Positions 1 through 12,763 of a stretch of 64,000 nt of DNA are shown piece by piece (the stretch's first letter is position 1; every line of letters starts with the position of its first letter). Below the pieces are notes generated by a model. The model was not told where the DNA came from. It searched no databases and saw only the letters and a program-made list of their open reading frames with translations. The DNA comes from Ehretia macrophylla (Eukaryota > Streptophyta > Magnoliopsida > Boraginales > Ehretiaceae), in the NCBI GenBank assembly GCA_037974665.1, contig CM075768.1, positions 10,903,001 to 10,967,000 of the forward strand. The letters are read 5' to 3'. The translations under genes were made by a program, and so were the position numbers.

Positions 1-231
1 TGGGCTCAGATATAACAATTTTACACCATTGAATAGACCTCAGGTGGAAATTTTCACTGGCCAACACTACCTAAGATGAAATTAGACTCTCGGAAGAGGT
101 CTCGTGACAAGTTCTACTAATACCACAATGATCATGGCCATGACACCAATGATTGTTTCAGTTGAAGAATCAAATTGAGGCCCTAATTAGGAGAGGGCAC
201 TTAGCAGCATACGTAAGACATGAGGAGCAAC
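1..231 (+). pseudogene. Tat-lineage gag, C-terminal fragment
   Basis: In the frame starting at base 121 the translation is YHNDHGHDTNDCF, the conserved histidine/cysteine motif near the C-terminus of gag in Tat-type plant elements. Upstream the homologous reading moves to another frame (around base 11, YNNFTPLNRP), so there is at least one frameshift and several stops before base 231. Gag is the structural nucleocapsid precursor. The fragment is cut at base 231 by solo LTR S1, whose TSD copy GCAAC occupies 227-231. The sequence resumes at 3742. Confidence 0.7.
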
Positions 232-3200
232 TGTCACGCCCCAACCCGACCTATAGAGGCTAGACTAGGGTGTGATCTAATCGTTCTCATTATATTACAA
301 CTAAAACCGATTGACGAAGGTTAAGCTTATCCGTTAGACTAGAACTCCAAATCGTTTTTAAAAAACTGGCAGCATAACGGCTGTAATTGGGCTCTTTAGT
401 TTGACCTAATTTTTTAAACGCCTCAAACTTTCAATCTCAGATTTGATTCCAACTAAGATTACTATCTATCACCAATCGATATGCCTACTAGTTATCTCGA
501 AAGTCTCGTTTGATTAACAAGCCTAGCATAATGACTATATCCCGTTTACTTGTCAATTCCTATGGCGCAAGTACCTGTTGATCTTTAGCTTACTATTGAG
601 CACCCAGGGAAATTAGATAGAGTTACATCATTTGATTCTTCACCTAGTGATTGAGTTGCCTGCGATAGTTACTAAATCAAAATAGTGAAAGCAACCCACA
701 AGATAGAGTGTTCATCTAGTCATAATCAGTACAAGCCAAAATTAGACCCCAAATTACAATGACAGTCTTTTACAACAAGAACAATACAAGTAGTCTTCAA
801 GCAAACATAATGTTCACAAAACAACCATAGGCAAGCAAGGCACATAAGGCATGCAATCACTCCAAGGAGTCATCAACAAACACGTTCTCCTCGGGTATCT
901 ATTCTTGATCTTCTTTACCTGTGATGATAAAAGAGGGTGAGTCCTTATGAACTCAGCGAGAGGGAACGAGAGATATTGTTTTGAAACTTTTTTTCGGTTA
1001 ATCTCATGAAAATCCCCTTTTGAAAACATGTCACGTATTACAAATAATAAGGTACGCAAGGTATAAGAATCAAATTGAACAACATATACAATTACCAATC
1101 ATTTCAAGGATACGGTGAACATTTGCTCTCAATATCATTTCAATAACAATTATTGCGGCCGGCTTTAATCATCCACTTATCGCTCTCAATTGGGTGTACT
1201 CTGGATGTACCCCAAAATCCTACGACCCAACTCTCCGAGGGTGGAATGCCAAGCGAGAGAGGGAATTGGACCATGGTAGTCACGGGAGCACCGGCAAGCC
1301 CTATGCCGCCTGGCGTTTGTGAAACGCTACTATGCCACAATGAAAGATTGCAACCTTGTATACAATGTACATTTATACCATTTAACAATTCACATTAGGA
1401 GGACAACAAAGTAGGTTGCCTCTGAGCAATTTCAAGATCACATATTGCTAAGTAAACGAACGAGGCACGCTTAACATGAATTTTCACTTTGTAAAACACA
1501 TAGAGTTATATGAACATTAAACGGGCAGCCAAGTAACACATATAAATCAAGTCATATAACTCATTTCGGGGTTCACGTATCAAGTATTAAGATTATACAA
1601 GCATGCAACAATGATTACACGAGACCGGATGCAAGAATAGCTTACTTATCAACATGCAATCATCGGGAATCATGTTTAGAGCTATAAGGATAATTACGGG
1701 CAGCCTATTAACCACACAATTAAACACATTTAAACATAGAGTCATCTCTTAGCAAATAGTCATGAGCGCTAGGGCCTCAATTCCGTGCTTACACATGCGA
1801 TTAAGCAAACCATTCGCCAATTAATGATTCCAAGGCATGCATCAACCAAATTAAGCAACCTCAACCAACCACAATAGTCCACACAACATCTAAGTGCCAC
1901 AATTCCAAGCATTCAATACCTCAAGCAAGGTCTCAACAGATTCTAAGCATATCACTAAACAAAAACCTCACTGCAATGGTCTGTTTTTCTACATTCGATT
2001 AGGCAAGAAAAAAATCTCCAATTTCAGTGAACCAAATGTCAAATTTAAGCTTAATGAGTGATTTAAATCTAGGAACAAACCACGTTGCATTTGGAGTTCG
2101 GACTTAGGAGTTATGGCCAAAACCGTGAGACTACGCAAAACTGTCAAGTTTTGGACACATTACGATGTTTGCCATTTTTGAGGGTCTTAGATTCAGATTT
2201 AGCTTTAGCATATTTCTGACAAAAATTTCATGAACTGCAAAATCTAGCAACCTACCAATTTTCATGCATTTTGGACATCATTTTCTAGGCTAAATGGTTT
2301 CGTTCTACAAGGTTAGTAATCTGCCATCAACCTATTTCATATTTTCAAATTTTCCAGATTTAGACACCTTTCGATAGTTTGCCATTTTGGGGGTCTTAGA
2401 GTCAAAACTGACCTTGTCCTATTTCTACGAAAAATTCTCAGAACTGACAAAACTAGTGACCTACCAATTTTAACGCATTTATATCAAATTTTACTAAGCC
2501 AAATGCACTTCGCTCTACAAAGTCAGAAAACTGCCAGCAAAAAATGTTTTACCTATCTTCAAGTTTCTAGCCATTATCAAGCCATGCATGAGAAGATAAG
2601 CTCATATACACACATATACAATAATTACAGAGGAAAAGATAGCCATATGAAAGCATGAATGTGAGTTTTGAAAGCTTTTAAAAGAGTTTAACCCTCACCT
2701 TAGCCTATTGATGGTTAAAGATGCACAAATGCTCTTGAAGATGCACAAAGGGGGCTTCTTCCTTGCTTTGGCCAAGAGATAGCTTGTTTTCCCTTAATTT
2801 ATAACTTAGTTAGCATGTGAGGAAGGTGTGCATGTGTGTGAAACCAAAGGAAATGGAAGAAAACTATCAAGACTTACCTTAGGCCGAAAATGAAGAGTTT
2901 TGAGAGCTTGTGTGCATTTTTTCTTGCTTTGCTTGCTATGGTCGAGCCTCTTGGGATCCTTGAGAGCCTAGGTGCGTCCTAGAAGGTGAGCTTGAGCTAT
3001 GGAAATTCAAGTTGCAGCCATGGCCGAAAATGAGAGAGAAAGAGAGCTTGAGAGAATTTTTGAGAGAGTTGATGTTTGTGTGAGTGTGTGTGTCGGCCTA
3101 GAGCTCTTCAAAATCTGCAATTGTGTCATTTTTTGAACATTTTGAATTGTGAGGGATGGGTATGGTGTGTAGGCCAAGAAAGGTAGCTTAGGGTAGGGTG

Positions 3201-3741
3201 TTAGGGAATTTTTTTAAAGCTTTGTGTCTTGTGTTGTGTCATAGTTTGTCTAGGCTTTATTTAGTTGCGCAAAATTGATTAAATGGCTTGTCTTGACCGT
3301 GTAATGCAAGGGAAAATCTGAAATTTCAGATTCAAATTAATGTATTATAGGTTATAATAAGTGTGGAATTTGAGGTACATGGGTTTTGCAAATAGAATAA
3401 GGAATACAAAATGTTTAGTGTTTAGTGTTTTTGTCTTTTGTGAGTTGACTTAGGATTAAAATAATAGTTAGTGGAGTTTGTAGGATTATTTACTAGTTTA
3501 GTGTTTCGTGTAGGATTCTTTATTGATTAGCGAGCGGGCACGCTTTTCTAGTTCTAGGGTACGCACTACGAGGTAAAGCACAAACTACGAGACAGATGCA
3601 CGTATTCTAAATAAATACATGCAACCCTAAATGAATACACGTAAATCAAGACACGACTCTTAAACCTAGGTTAAGGCACGGAGTTCAAGGTTAGGGCACA
3701 CGAAACGAGGTAACACACACAAATCGAGGTCGGACCTGACA
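232..3741 (-). mobile_element. Solo LTR S1 (about 3.5 kb, TSD GCAAC)
   Basis: It starts TGTCACGCCCC and ends ACCTGACA, flanked by perfect 5-bp duplications GCAAC at 227-231 and 3742-3746. Read on the minus strand it is TGTCAGGTCC...GGGGCGTGACA, the same terminal style as the other long LTRs in the window. There is no PBS, PPT or internal region, so it is a solo LTR left by recombination. It carries the shared LTR modules: a donor-like AAG|GTGAGGG (2698), a hairpin TGAGT/ACTCA (938-955), an acceptor (919) and a GC-rich block (about 1190-1360). The short ORFs here (for example 1140-1398 on either strand) overlap that GC-rich block and look non-coding. Confidence 0.88.
919..2698 (-). other. Candidate LTR-internal intron of S1
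   Basis: On the minus strand, AAG|GTGAGGG at 2698 could be a donor and CACAG|GTAAAG at 919 an acceptor, about 1.78 kb apart. The usual CTCAC next to the hairpin reads CTCGC here, so S1 is the weakest branch-point match of the set. The signals sit at the same relative positions as in the other LTRs. No splicing evidence is available from sequence alone. Confidence 0.35.
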
Positions 3742-4165
3742 GCAACAGGCCCCAAGGAGAGATTGGGAGAGGACTCTCAACCGAGAGAGAGAAAAGAGTT
3801 CGAGGAGAGAGCAGTGGGGTCCACAGATGGAAATTGATATGATCACAGGAGGCCTAGCCTCAGTTGGAGAATATTTAACAACTAGACAGAATTACCGAAG
3901 GGCAGGTAGAGGAGACCCACCATCGAAGAGATTGAGGGTCGAGGCAAGCATATCATTTACTGACGAAGATCTAGAAGGCCTAGTTCTACCGCATAACGAT
4001 CCATTTGTGATCACTACTGATGTCAGTGGATTTTTGGTAAGGAGGATGATGGTGGACACTAGTAGCTTGATCGAAGTTTTGTTCATCAAGGCATTTGAAC
4101 AAATGGGATTCAAAAGGGAACAACTAAGACTTATGAAAAGGACCTTGTCAGGCTTCATGGGGTAG
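3742..4165 (+). pseudogene. Tat gag end and aspartic protease
   Basis: The frame open from 3827 contains IDMITGG followed, after a short basic stretch, by ISFTDEDLEGLVLPHNDPF. That is the standard entry into the retroviral-type aspartic protease of gypsy Tat elements. The protease would cleave the gag-pol polyprotein. Its catalytic triad DTG reads DTS (MMVDTSSLIEVLF), so the glycine of the active-site loop is replaced. The frame ends at a TAG after GFMG at 4163-4165, where intact relatives read on into the RT region. Upstream, 3742-3826 is gag spacer rich in Arg/Glu codons, resuming just after S1's TSD. Confidence 0.8.
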
Positions 4166-4898
4166 GAAGTTAGGCCTGAAGGAATCATTACATTGCCAGC
4201 AACCCTAGGTCAAGGCGAATGGAAGAGGAGTGAAATGATTGACTTTATTGTCATGGACTGTGACTCTGCATATTACAAAATCTTGGGAAGAGTAGCTCTG
4301 GGGAAATTCTGAGCTGTTGCATCAACTTATCACCTGGCCCTAAAGTATCCAACTGAACATGGAGTTGCAACGTTGGGAGGAGATCATAAGAAAGGGCAAG
4401 AATGTTATGCTTCATCTTCGAGGCTGCAGAAAAAAGCGCCGAAGCTGATTGAGATCCTCAAGTGGAAGGCCAAGAAGGGGAAGGAGGTTAAGAAGACATC
4501 TCCTGCAGAAAAGCTTGTGGACATAAAGCTAGAGCCTGGCAATAAGGTGCAATTGGGACGAGTAAGCTTGATCCGACCCTCCGCGAAGGTATAATAAATT
4601 TCTTTTCGCAAAATAAACATGTATTGCTTGGTATGTCTCTGACATGACAAGTATAGACCTGCGCATAGCGATCCATCGCCTCAATGTCAACCCAAACATT
4701 AGACCAGTCAAGCAAAAATGAATAATTTTTCATGTAGAGAAGAATCAGATTATCAAACAAAAGGTCATGGAAATTATGGAGAGCAGGTCATATCCGAGAG
4801 CTTGAGTACCCTATATGATTGGCCAATGTGGTGTTAGTACCGAAACCCTTGGGAAAATAGAGACTATGTATAGACTTCACGAGCCTCAACAAAGATAA
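4166..4898 (+). pseudogene. Tat pol: protease-RT linker and RT N-terminus, frameshifted
   Basis: The translation moves between frames. 4166-4600 continues the protease with MDCDSAYYKILGRVALGKF, followed by a Lys/Glu-rich linker. From about 4660 another frame gives HRLNVNPNIRPVKQK, the conserved start of the Tat RT, and 4840-4895 gives RLCIDF-SLNKD-like sequence, RT block 2. Several stops interrupt it (for example TGA after GKF near 4312 and TAATAA at 4592). Element C cuts the gene at 4898. The RT reappears at 11319 but lacks roughly 35 codons that relatives carry, including the block holding the first catalytic Asp. Confidence 0.75.
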
Positions 4899-7457
4899 TG
4901 TAATGCCCTGATCCCTCACGGAACTATAACCTCTACTGCCTTCACTATTCTCAACCCGTTCTCAACCTCGGGCATGAAAAATGAGAAAAAAATAGAATTT
5001 TTCCTATTTCTAGGCCAAACCATAAACCTGCACTTCGAAGAAATGGACCACAAATAGCAATACAACATTCATAATTCATATACAACTTTCTTTTGACATA
5101 ACTATGCAAATTCTTAAGGCCATCTGAGCCTTCTCAACTAGATAAAAATTCATGCATTGGACTTAACAATATTAACCTAACACAAATACTAGCTTATCAT
5201 ACCACTCTAATACTTTAAATTAAACTTATTACAAATTCCTACTTACAACAAATATACATAAGGTCAACAAAGAGAACATATATTTAAATCACTAAATACA
5301 CCTTACAATTATGTACATTACTTTACATTTCAACTAATAATTCACACATGGCATTCACTTCTAAGCAATGAGCTATCATCGAGTACTTGAACTTTTCCTT
5401 CTATCTCTGAATACCTGAAAAGTTATTGTTGAAAAGGGTGAGCATACACTTATGCTTAGTGAGGAGGGAATAAATGGGGAAGTTTTCGAAAACTATTTTC
5501 GTGCAATGCATATAAGACATGCATTTAATAAACGTTATAACACTTAGGAATACAAGAAGATAGAATTATAAGTAGAAAGCTTGCAAGTAACATACGCTAG
5601 ACAATAAGTAAACATGTGATAAAAACTTGAGAATAAAGCTTTATACATGGTAAACTTGTAGACATTATAATATTAAATGCTAAATAACCACGCATAAAAA
5701 GGATAACGCGAGCTCCATGCGAGCCATTAACCCCGTGGAATGCTCCGTCCATGCGAGCCATTAACCCCGTGGAACGCTCCGTCCATGCAGGTTCTCTTCT
5801 TCTCCACTACTTTTTTCTTCTCTTCTATTCTTTTCACATCATTTCTCTTTAGTGCCGGTAAACCCTATATGCCAACGGGCTCCTGGTGCACCCATAATCC
5901 TACGACCCAACGCCCATGGAATGCTCTGTCCATGCGACAATGGACTAGTCCACGGAGGGTTAGCACCCACTGGTAAGCCCGTTACCGCTCAGTGGATGAT
6001 CACCACTTCCGGGCCGAGCGATGGTTGGAACCATGAAAATGAGAAAATGCTAGAATTCTTGTTAGCACTGTTAGTTTGCTTGAGACAATTTATAGCACAT
6101 AACATGTTTCCAAGTAGAAGCACTTTATCATTAGCATCTAATAAATGCATGTAAGTGAGAAGCGACAAAAGAGGCCACTCTCATGCATATATATACATTT
6201 ACATGCATTAATAGCACTAAACATGCATATTTAAATAACAAGCTTGAAGGCAACATTAACTTTCATAACTTGCAAATATCTCTTATGAGCTAGATATTAA
6301 CACACATGTAACATAGCATTCTTAATTCAACTAACCATCCACTTAACTCAATACTACTACATGATAATACAACTTAACTTGAACCCTAACAACTAGAACA
6401 ACACTAGAACATCTTATCATGTATTTAATGCATTAACATGCTCTTCTTACACTAAGATTAATGATATGCCTTTCTTTAATTAAAAGTAAAGAAAGATGCT
6501 TTGAAGACAACATTAACTTTTATGACTTGGCACATTCATGGTTTTATTTAGCAAAGTACAACACATATTATACTAAGTTAAACCTATACTTAAGTCCAAT
6601 TACACTTAAAACAAGTGCATTAGTACAACTACAAAATAACCTTCATTAGCTAACAAACAATTAATTCATTTATGCTTTTAAACTCCTTTTAGCTAACTCT
6701 ATTTGTGACTCTACCATCCATTGCTTTTAGTTAACATTATCCTCAATACTCTTTAACTACAACATTCATTATCTATCTAATGAACTAAGCTAATCTTACA
6801 TTACGCTTAATCATGATATCATATTACTATAATTCAATCCTAAGTAGAACACCACATAGACTAACCATTAAACCATACTAGACAATATAAAGTTCAAGGA
6901 AACAAAAAGGGAAAAGTTGTGGCCAAAAGTAGCATGTGGCCGAACATACACACTCAAGCACATACTTGTACATTGTTCCATTTTGTTCTATAACGCATGT
7001 TTAGTTAGTTTAAACACTTATGGAACTATTTTAAAGCACTAAAAGCATCATACAACTTCAATTTATGCATTTAGATAAAATTATACTATTCATTGTCTTC
7101 TTCAATTTTCTATTACAAGAACACATATACACATTAGCTATGCATGCACAACTACCTCTAAAGTTTACTCTACTCTACTTTAAGTTATCAAATCATGCAT
7201 AATTAGCTCAAGCTTCATCTAACTACTCCATAACAAAATCATATAAAGCAAGGTAACATATAAATATGTCAAGCAAGATGAGATCCCTCACTAAAGGAAA
7301 ATGATCAAGTCTTGAAATTGCAAGAAAATAGCCAGGATTACCCTCCAACACCTTGATCTTGCTCCATAATTGAAAACCCTAGAAAATTATTCTATTTCCT
7401 TTCTTCCTTGCCTTACCGATTCTACCCTTTCTTTTTCTTTGATTTTTTCCTCTTTTG

Positions 7458-7524
<67 letters not shown>

Positions 7525-7895
7525 TTGGGCGTTGGGCTTGGTTAGTTAGGCTTAATTAATTAGTCTACGTAGTAGAAGTTAGCCCAATACTAGCTAAAAC
7601 ACTTAATGGCCCAAATTAATATCCTTTAGTTACTATTCATACGATACATCTAGCAATTTTTTACCTGCCTTCCTTAAATTCTATGCACGTAATTCCAATT
7701 TTCACATGTCTTATAAATGTCAAGTATCATGGAAAAAATGTAGAATCAGAAAAAAAAATAGTGGAAAAATTTAATGAATAGTAACTATTCCTGCTATGCA
7801 ATTAACATCACATAAACTACACAGTCTTTCAAAATAAACACATAAGCATGTGCAAATAGGTACCATTTACTATATGCTAGGTATGGGGTGTCACA
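4899..7895 (-). repeat. Element C 3' LTR (complete, 2997 bp)
   Basis: It starts TGTAATGCCC and ends GGGGTGTCACA in window orientation. It aligns along its length with 8801-11318. It includes a (TA)n run at 7463-7520, a GC-rich block at about 5710-6030, and the conserved box complementary to GGCTCGGATGGCCTTRARG at about 5117-5135. The abutting polypyrimidine run CTCTCCCCTCCTT (7896 on) is the complement of the PPT. Confidence 0.88.
5415..7291 (-). other. Candidate LTR-internal intron of element C
   Basis: On the minus strand, TTTA|GTGAGGG at 7291 (TTTG|GTGAGAG in the other LTR) pairs with TTTTCAG|GTATTC at 5415. A CTCAC branch-point-like site has its A at 5460, 45 nt from the acceptor. The hairpin TGAGCATA-CACT-TATGCTTA (5439-5458, one G.T pair) lies between them. 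Confidence 0.45.
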
Positions 7896-8800
7896 CTCTC
7901 CCCTCCTTCAAACAATTGCGTTCTCGCAATTCTTCTTCAAGAAAACTCCATACCGGTCCACCATGATTCCAGCCCCCAAGTCTTCCTCATGAAACACCGA
8001 GCAACAAACCTCGAATATTTGTTGCCGACTACCGAGAAGAAGTACTACACATGGATACTAATAAGAGAACCACATATAGGCATTCTTGAACACTTTGGAT
8101 AAGAATCCTCCAATGTAAATACCACAGAAAATACCAAGAAAGAATACCAAAGAAGTACTTTAAATAAGAACTTCCAAATAGAATCCCAAAGAAGACCACA
8201 AATGAGAATGCCGACAAAAGTCCCATTAAGAATATTGTTATAGAATACTGTATGAAAATACTAATAAGAATCCCAGAGAGAATACCGAAGTTAATAACAT
8301 GTAGGAATTCCAAAGGAAAATATCAAGGAAGAATATTGAAGAAGAACACCAATGGTTGATTACTGAGTGTAAACCTCTGAACACTAAATCCCATTGATCA
8401 TTGATAGTCAACTGATCATCCACTTCTTCTTTTTGTTGGTGTACATCTTCAAGTAAGCCGCTACTGGTCATCTCTTTATAGGGAATAATGATTTCTTACC
8501 ATTTCAAAAGATAATACATGTATGCAATTAAAACTACGTATTTACAATCAATGACTAATACAACAATTACTCAGAGAATTCAACTAGTTGCATACATGGT
8601 CACATAAGAACATATATCACACAATCTTCACTTATTACACAAATAAGTCATATAGGGCACATATACAATCAAGACACTCAAGTTTAACATGCTAGCACAT
8701 ACCTATTCAAAATATATTTCACATGCACGCACTAGGGGTTCGTTGCCCAACAAACCGAGGACCCTGTCTCGGTTGCGAGCTACTAAGCTCTGATATCACC
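7896..8800 (-). other. Element C internal region, non-coding
   Basis: In element sense it holds the PBS TGATATCAGAGC, a leader hairpin (plus-strand complement at 8754-8771), a conserved block (8461-8526, containing GAAATGGTAAGAAA on the minus strand) and a 300-bp stretch of degenerate GGTATTCTTRTT-like repeats (about 8040-8310). It ends with the pre-PPT hairpin and PPT. The 94-residue minus-strand frame at 8029-8313 is hydrophobic only because the repeats are T-rich. Nothing in it resembles a retroelement protein. Confidence 0.75.
7914..7931 (-). promoter_or_regulatory. Pre-PPT hairpin of element C
   Basis: The plus strand reads AATTGCG-TTCT-CGCAATT, a perfect 7-bp stem. In the element's sense the loop is AGAA, against AGGA in the other families. 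It sits a few bases 5' of the PPT and 3' LTR, as in A, B, F and the LARD. Confidence 0.7.
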
Positions 8801-11318
8801 TATAATGCCCCGATCCCTCACGAAATCGGAACCCCTATCGCCTTCACTATTCTCAACCCGTTCTCAACCCTAGGCACAAAAAACAAGAAAAAATGGACAG
8901 AGTTTTGCCTGTTTCTAGGCCAAACCACAAACCTGGACTCAGAAGAAATAGATCATAAACAGCAATATAACATTCATAATTCATATACAACTTTCTTTTG
9001 ACATAACTATCCAAGTTCTTAAGGCCATCTGAGCTTTCTCAGCAAGACAAACATTCATGCATTGGACTTAACAATACTAACCTAACATAAATACTAGCTT
9101 ATCATACCACTCTAATACTTTAAATTAAACTTATACAAATTCCTATTTACAACAAATATACATAAGGTCAACAAAGAGAACATATATTTAAATCACTAAA
9201 TACACCTTATAATTATATACATTACTTTACATTTCAACTAATAATTCACACATGGCATTCACTTCTAAGCAACGAGCTATCATCGAGTATTCAAACTTTT
9301 CCTTCTATCTTTGAATACCTGAAAAGTTGTTGTTGAAAAGGGTGAGCATACATTTATACTTAGTGAGGGAGGGAATAAATGGGGAAGTTTTCGAAAACTA
9401 TTTTCGTGCAATGCATATAAGACATGCATTTAATAAATGTTATAACACTTAGGAATACAAGAAGATAGAATTATAAGTAGAAAGCTTGCAAGTAAAATTA
9501 TAATATTAAACGCTAAATAACCACTCATAAAAAGGATATCGCGAGCTTCATCGAACACTCTGTCCATGCGGGTTCTCTTCTCCTCCACTCCTCTACTTTT
9601 CTCTTCTCATCCCTTCACTTCTCTTTAATGCCGACAAACCCTATACGCCAACGGACTCCTAGTGCACCCATAATCATACGACCCAATGCCCATGGAACGC
9701 TTTGTTAATGCGACGAGGGATTAGTCCATGGAGGGTTAGCACCTACTGGTATGCCCGTTCCCGGCCAGTGGATGATCACTACTTCCGGTGCGACGTGATG
9801 CTTGCAACCATAAAAAAGTGAAAACGCTTGAATTCTTGTTAACACTGTTAGTTTGCTTGAAACAATTTATAGCACATAACACGTTTCCACATAGAAGCAC
9901 TTTATCATTAGCATCTAATAAATGCACGTAAGTGAGAAGTGACAAAAGAGGCCACTCTAATGCATATATATACATTAACATGCATTAATAGCACTAAACA
10001 TGCATATTTTACGCTAACGTTAAATGACGTGCTTACTTCAATTACAAGTTAAATAACAAGCTTGAAAGCAACATTAACTTTTATAACTTGCAAATATCTC
10101 TTATGAGCTAGGTACTAACACATATGTAACATAGCATTCATAATTAAACTAACCATGCACTTAACTCAATACTACTACATGATAATACAACTTAACTTGA
10201 ACCCTAACAACTAGAACAACACTAGAACATTTTATCATGCATTTAATGCATTAACATGCTCTTCTTATACTAAGATTAATGATATGCCTTTCTTTAATTA
10301 AAACTTAAGAAAAATGCTTTGAAGACAACATTAGCTTTTATGACTTGGCACATTCATGGTTCTATTTAGCAAAGTACAACACATATTACACTAAGTTAAA
10401 CCTATACTCAAGTCCAACTACACTTAAAACATGTGCATTAATATAACTACCAAATAACCTTCATTAGCTAACAAGCAATTAATTCATTTATGCTTTTAAA
10501 CTCATTTTAGCTAACTCTACTTGTGACTCTACCATCCACTGCTTTTAGTTAACATTATCCTCAATACTCTTTAGCTACAACATTCATTATCTATCTGACT
10601 AACTAGGCTAATTTTATATTATGCTTAATCATGATATCATATTACTATAATTCAATCCTATGTAGAATACCACATAGAGTAACCATTAAACTATACTAGA
10701 CAATATAAAGTTCAAGGAAACAAAAGGAGAAAAGTTATGGCCAAAAGTAACATGTGGCCGAACACACACATTCAAGCACACATTTGCACATTGTTCCATT
10801 TTGTTCTATAACACATGTTTAGTTAGTTTATACACTTATGGAACTATTTTAAAGCACAAAAAGCATCATATAACTTCAATTTATGCATTTAGATGAAATT
10901 TTACTATTCATTGTCTTCAATTTTCCATTACAAGAACACATATATATATGAGCTATGAATGCACAACTACCTCAAAAGTCTACTCTACTCTACTGTAAGT
11001 TATCAAATCATGCAAAATTAGCTCAAGCTTTATCTAACTACTCCATAACAAAATCATATAAAGCAAGAAAACATATAAATATGCCAAATAAGATGAAATC
11101 TCTCACCAAAGGAAGATGATGAAGCCTTGAAATTGCAAGAAAATAGCTAGGATTACCCTCCAACACCTTGATCTTGCTCCAGAATTGAAAACCCTAGAAA
11201 ATTCTTCTATTTCCTTTTCTTTCTTTCCCTACCCGATTCTACCCTTTCTTTTTCTTTGATTTTTTCCCTCTTTTGTTATATGTATATGTATAGATATATA
11301 GATATATATATATATATC
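8801..11318 (-). repeat. Element C 5' LTR, truncated
   Basis: It begins TATAATGCCCC where the partner LTR has TGTAATGCCC (a G-to-A change in the terminal dinucleotide). It follows the partner to the TA tract at about 11280-11318, then switches directly to Tat RT sequence. The part of the LTR beyond the TA tract (7521-7895 in the partner) is missing. Confidence 0.85.
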
Positions 11319-11950
11319 AGATGGCACCGGAGGATGAAGAGAAAACCATATTCATTACAGGCCGAGGTACTTACTACTATAAAGTAATGTCATTTGGACT
11401 TAAGAATACGGGGACAACTTACAGGAGGATAGTGGATTGGGTGTTTGAGAATCAGATTCATCGGAACATAGAGATATATGTCGACCACATGTTGGTAAAG
11501 AGTAAAAGAGCCTAGACCCATGTAGAAGATTTAGCCAAAGCCTTTACAACTATGGCTAAGGTAGGGTTCAAATTGATTCTGAAAAAGTGTGCATTCGGGG
11601 TGCAAGCAGGAAATTTTTTTGGATTCATGGTTACCAGGAGAAGAATTGAGGCTAACCCAGAGAAAGTCCAAGCTATACTAGATCTCACACCACCAACTTG
11701 TGCGAAAGAAGTCCAAAAGTTGATAGGGAAAGTGGCCGCCTTAAGTCGATTCATGTCTAGATCAGTTGACAGGTGTGCTATTTTTTTCAAAACGTTGAGA
11801 TGTCCCAAGGATTTCAAATGGATAGAGGAGTTCCAGGTAGCATTTGAGGGATTGAAGCAGTATTTAAGCTCGCCCTACTACTATCTCGACCCGAGGCAGG
11901 AGAAGACCTTTACCTCTATTTGGCGACCTCAGCGACAGCAGTGGTGGTAA
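11319..11950 (+). pseudogene. Tat pol: reverse transcriptase palm/thumb region
   Basis: The frame at 11321-11515 translates as MAPEDEEKTIFITGRGTYYYK, then SFGLKNTGTTYRR, and ends with IYVDHMLVKSK. These are RT blocks B to D of Ty3/gypsy elements, which copy element RNA into cDNA. The YVDD box reads YVDH, so a metal-binding aspartate is lost. A TAG follows SKRA (11513-11515). A second frame, 11552-11950, continues with FKLILKKCAFGVQAG and RRIEANPEKVQAILDL, the RT thumb and connection. Blocks upstream, including the first catalytic Asp, are absent because of the deletion at the element C junction. Confidence 0.88.
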
Positions 11951-12763
11951 CACTGATCAGAGAAAAGGGTAAAATGCAAAAGCTAGTATATTATGTGAGT
12001 AAGATACTTCGGGGGCAGAGTGGTGATATCGGTGATAGAGCATGTAGCTTTGGCTTTGATCATAGTATCAAGGAAACTTCGACATTACTTTGATGTGCAC
12101 ACTATACATTTGGTGACGGATATGCTTCTCAAGCAAGTCTTGCATAAGCCAGAGATGTCAAGCAAGCTGTTAAAATGGTCGATAGAGCTTGGTCAATTTA
12201 ACATCGTATATCAGCCCCGAACAACTATTAAGGCACAAGTTGTAGCATATTTTATAGTTGAATGCACAAGAGAATCTGATCAGTTGGGGGAGTCGGTTTG
12301 GAAGATTTGGGTAGATGGAGCCTCGGGTAAGCAAGGCAGCAGAGCTGGAGTGGTAATCCGAAGTCTAGATGGTGATGATATACAATATTCTTTAAAGTTC
12401 CAATTCCCGGTATCCAACAATGAAACGGAGCATGAAGCATTGGTTGCAAGACTTAAGATTGCACAAGCGTTAGGGTCTCGTTCAGTGGAAGTTGTGACCG
12501 ATTTACAACTGATAGCAAACCAGGTAACTAGAGAGTTTAAAGCTCGAGACTTGGTCATGGCAACATACTTGTCGAAGGTCAAAAATCTGATCGCTAGGTT
12601 TGAGCAGTTCACCATCCAACAAGTACCTCAGGTAGAAAACGAGCAAGGTTATGCACTTTCAAAATTAGTAGTAGAAGCCTCAAAATCCATAGTTGTTAAG
12701 GTGGAAGAGGTGGTTGCCTCAAAAGTTACTCTCAAAGGAAATGAGATAACTATGATAGAGTAG
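11951..12763 (+). pseudogene. Tat pol: RNase H and second (archaeal-type) RNase H
   Basis: The frame 12020-12763 (247 codons) opens inside the first RNase H (LIIVSRKLRHYFDVHTIHLVTD) and continues through a linker (IVECTRESD) into a second RNase H. The second domain starts WVDGASGKQGSRAGVV and continues with NNETEHEALVARLKIA and EVVTDLQLIANQV. It keeps the D, E and D expected of a catalytic triad (WVDGA, ETEHEAL, VVTD). The first domain would degrade RNA in hybrids. The second, plant-acquired domain defines the Tat clade. Between 11950 and 12020 the reading is broken by frameshift. The frame ends with TAG at 12761-12763, before integrase. Confidence 0.88.

Larger units (their letters stand above)
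4899..11318 (-). mobile_element. Element C: non-coding LTR retrotransposon with truncated 5' LTR
   Basis: Reading from low to high coordinates the parts are the 3' LTR (4899-7895), PPT complement, a 905-bp internal region without coding sequence, PBS complement (GCTCTGATATCA, 8787-8798) and a 5' LTR (8801-11318). That LTR stops in a TA-rich tract about 400 bp short. The left target copy is GATAA (4894-4898). The right copy is lost with the end of the LTR and about 105 bp of Tat RT. The internal region shares three modules with elements A and B: a post-PBS leader, a conserved GAAATGGTAAG block and GGTATTC-type repeats. No gag or pol is present, so it depended on proteins from another element. 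Confidence 0.85.

Noticed and set aside
1140-1398. Overlapping 81-82 residue ORFs on opposite strands in S1
   Set aside because: They coincide with the GC-rich conserved island of the LTR. Long frames on both strands there are compositional.
7463-7520. (TA)n run as a possible regulatory element
   Set aside because: It is a simple microsatellite with different length and interruptions in the partner LTR.
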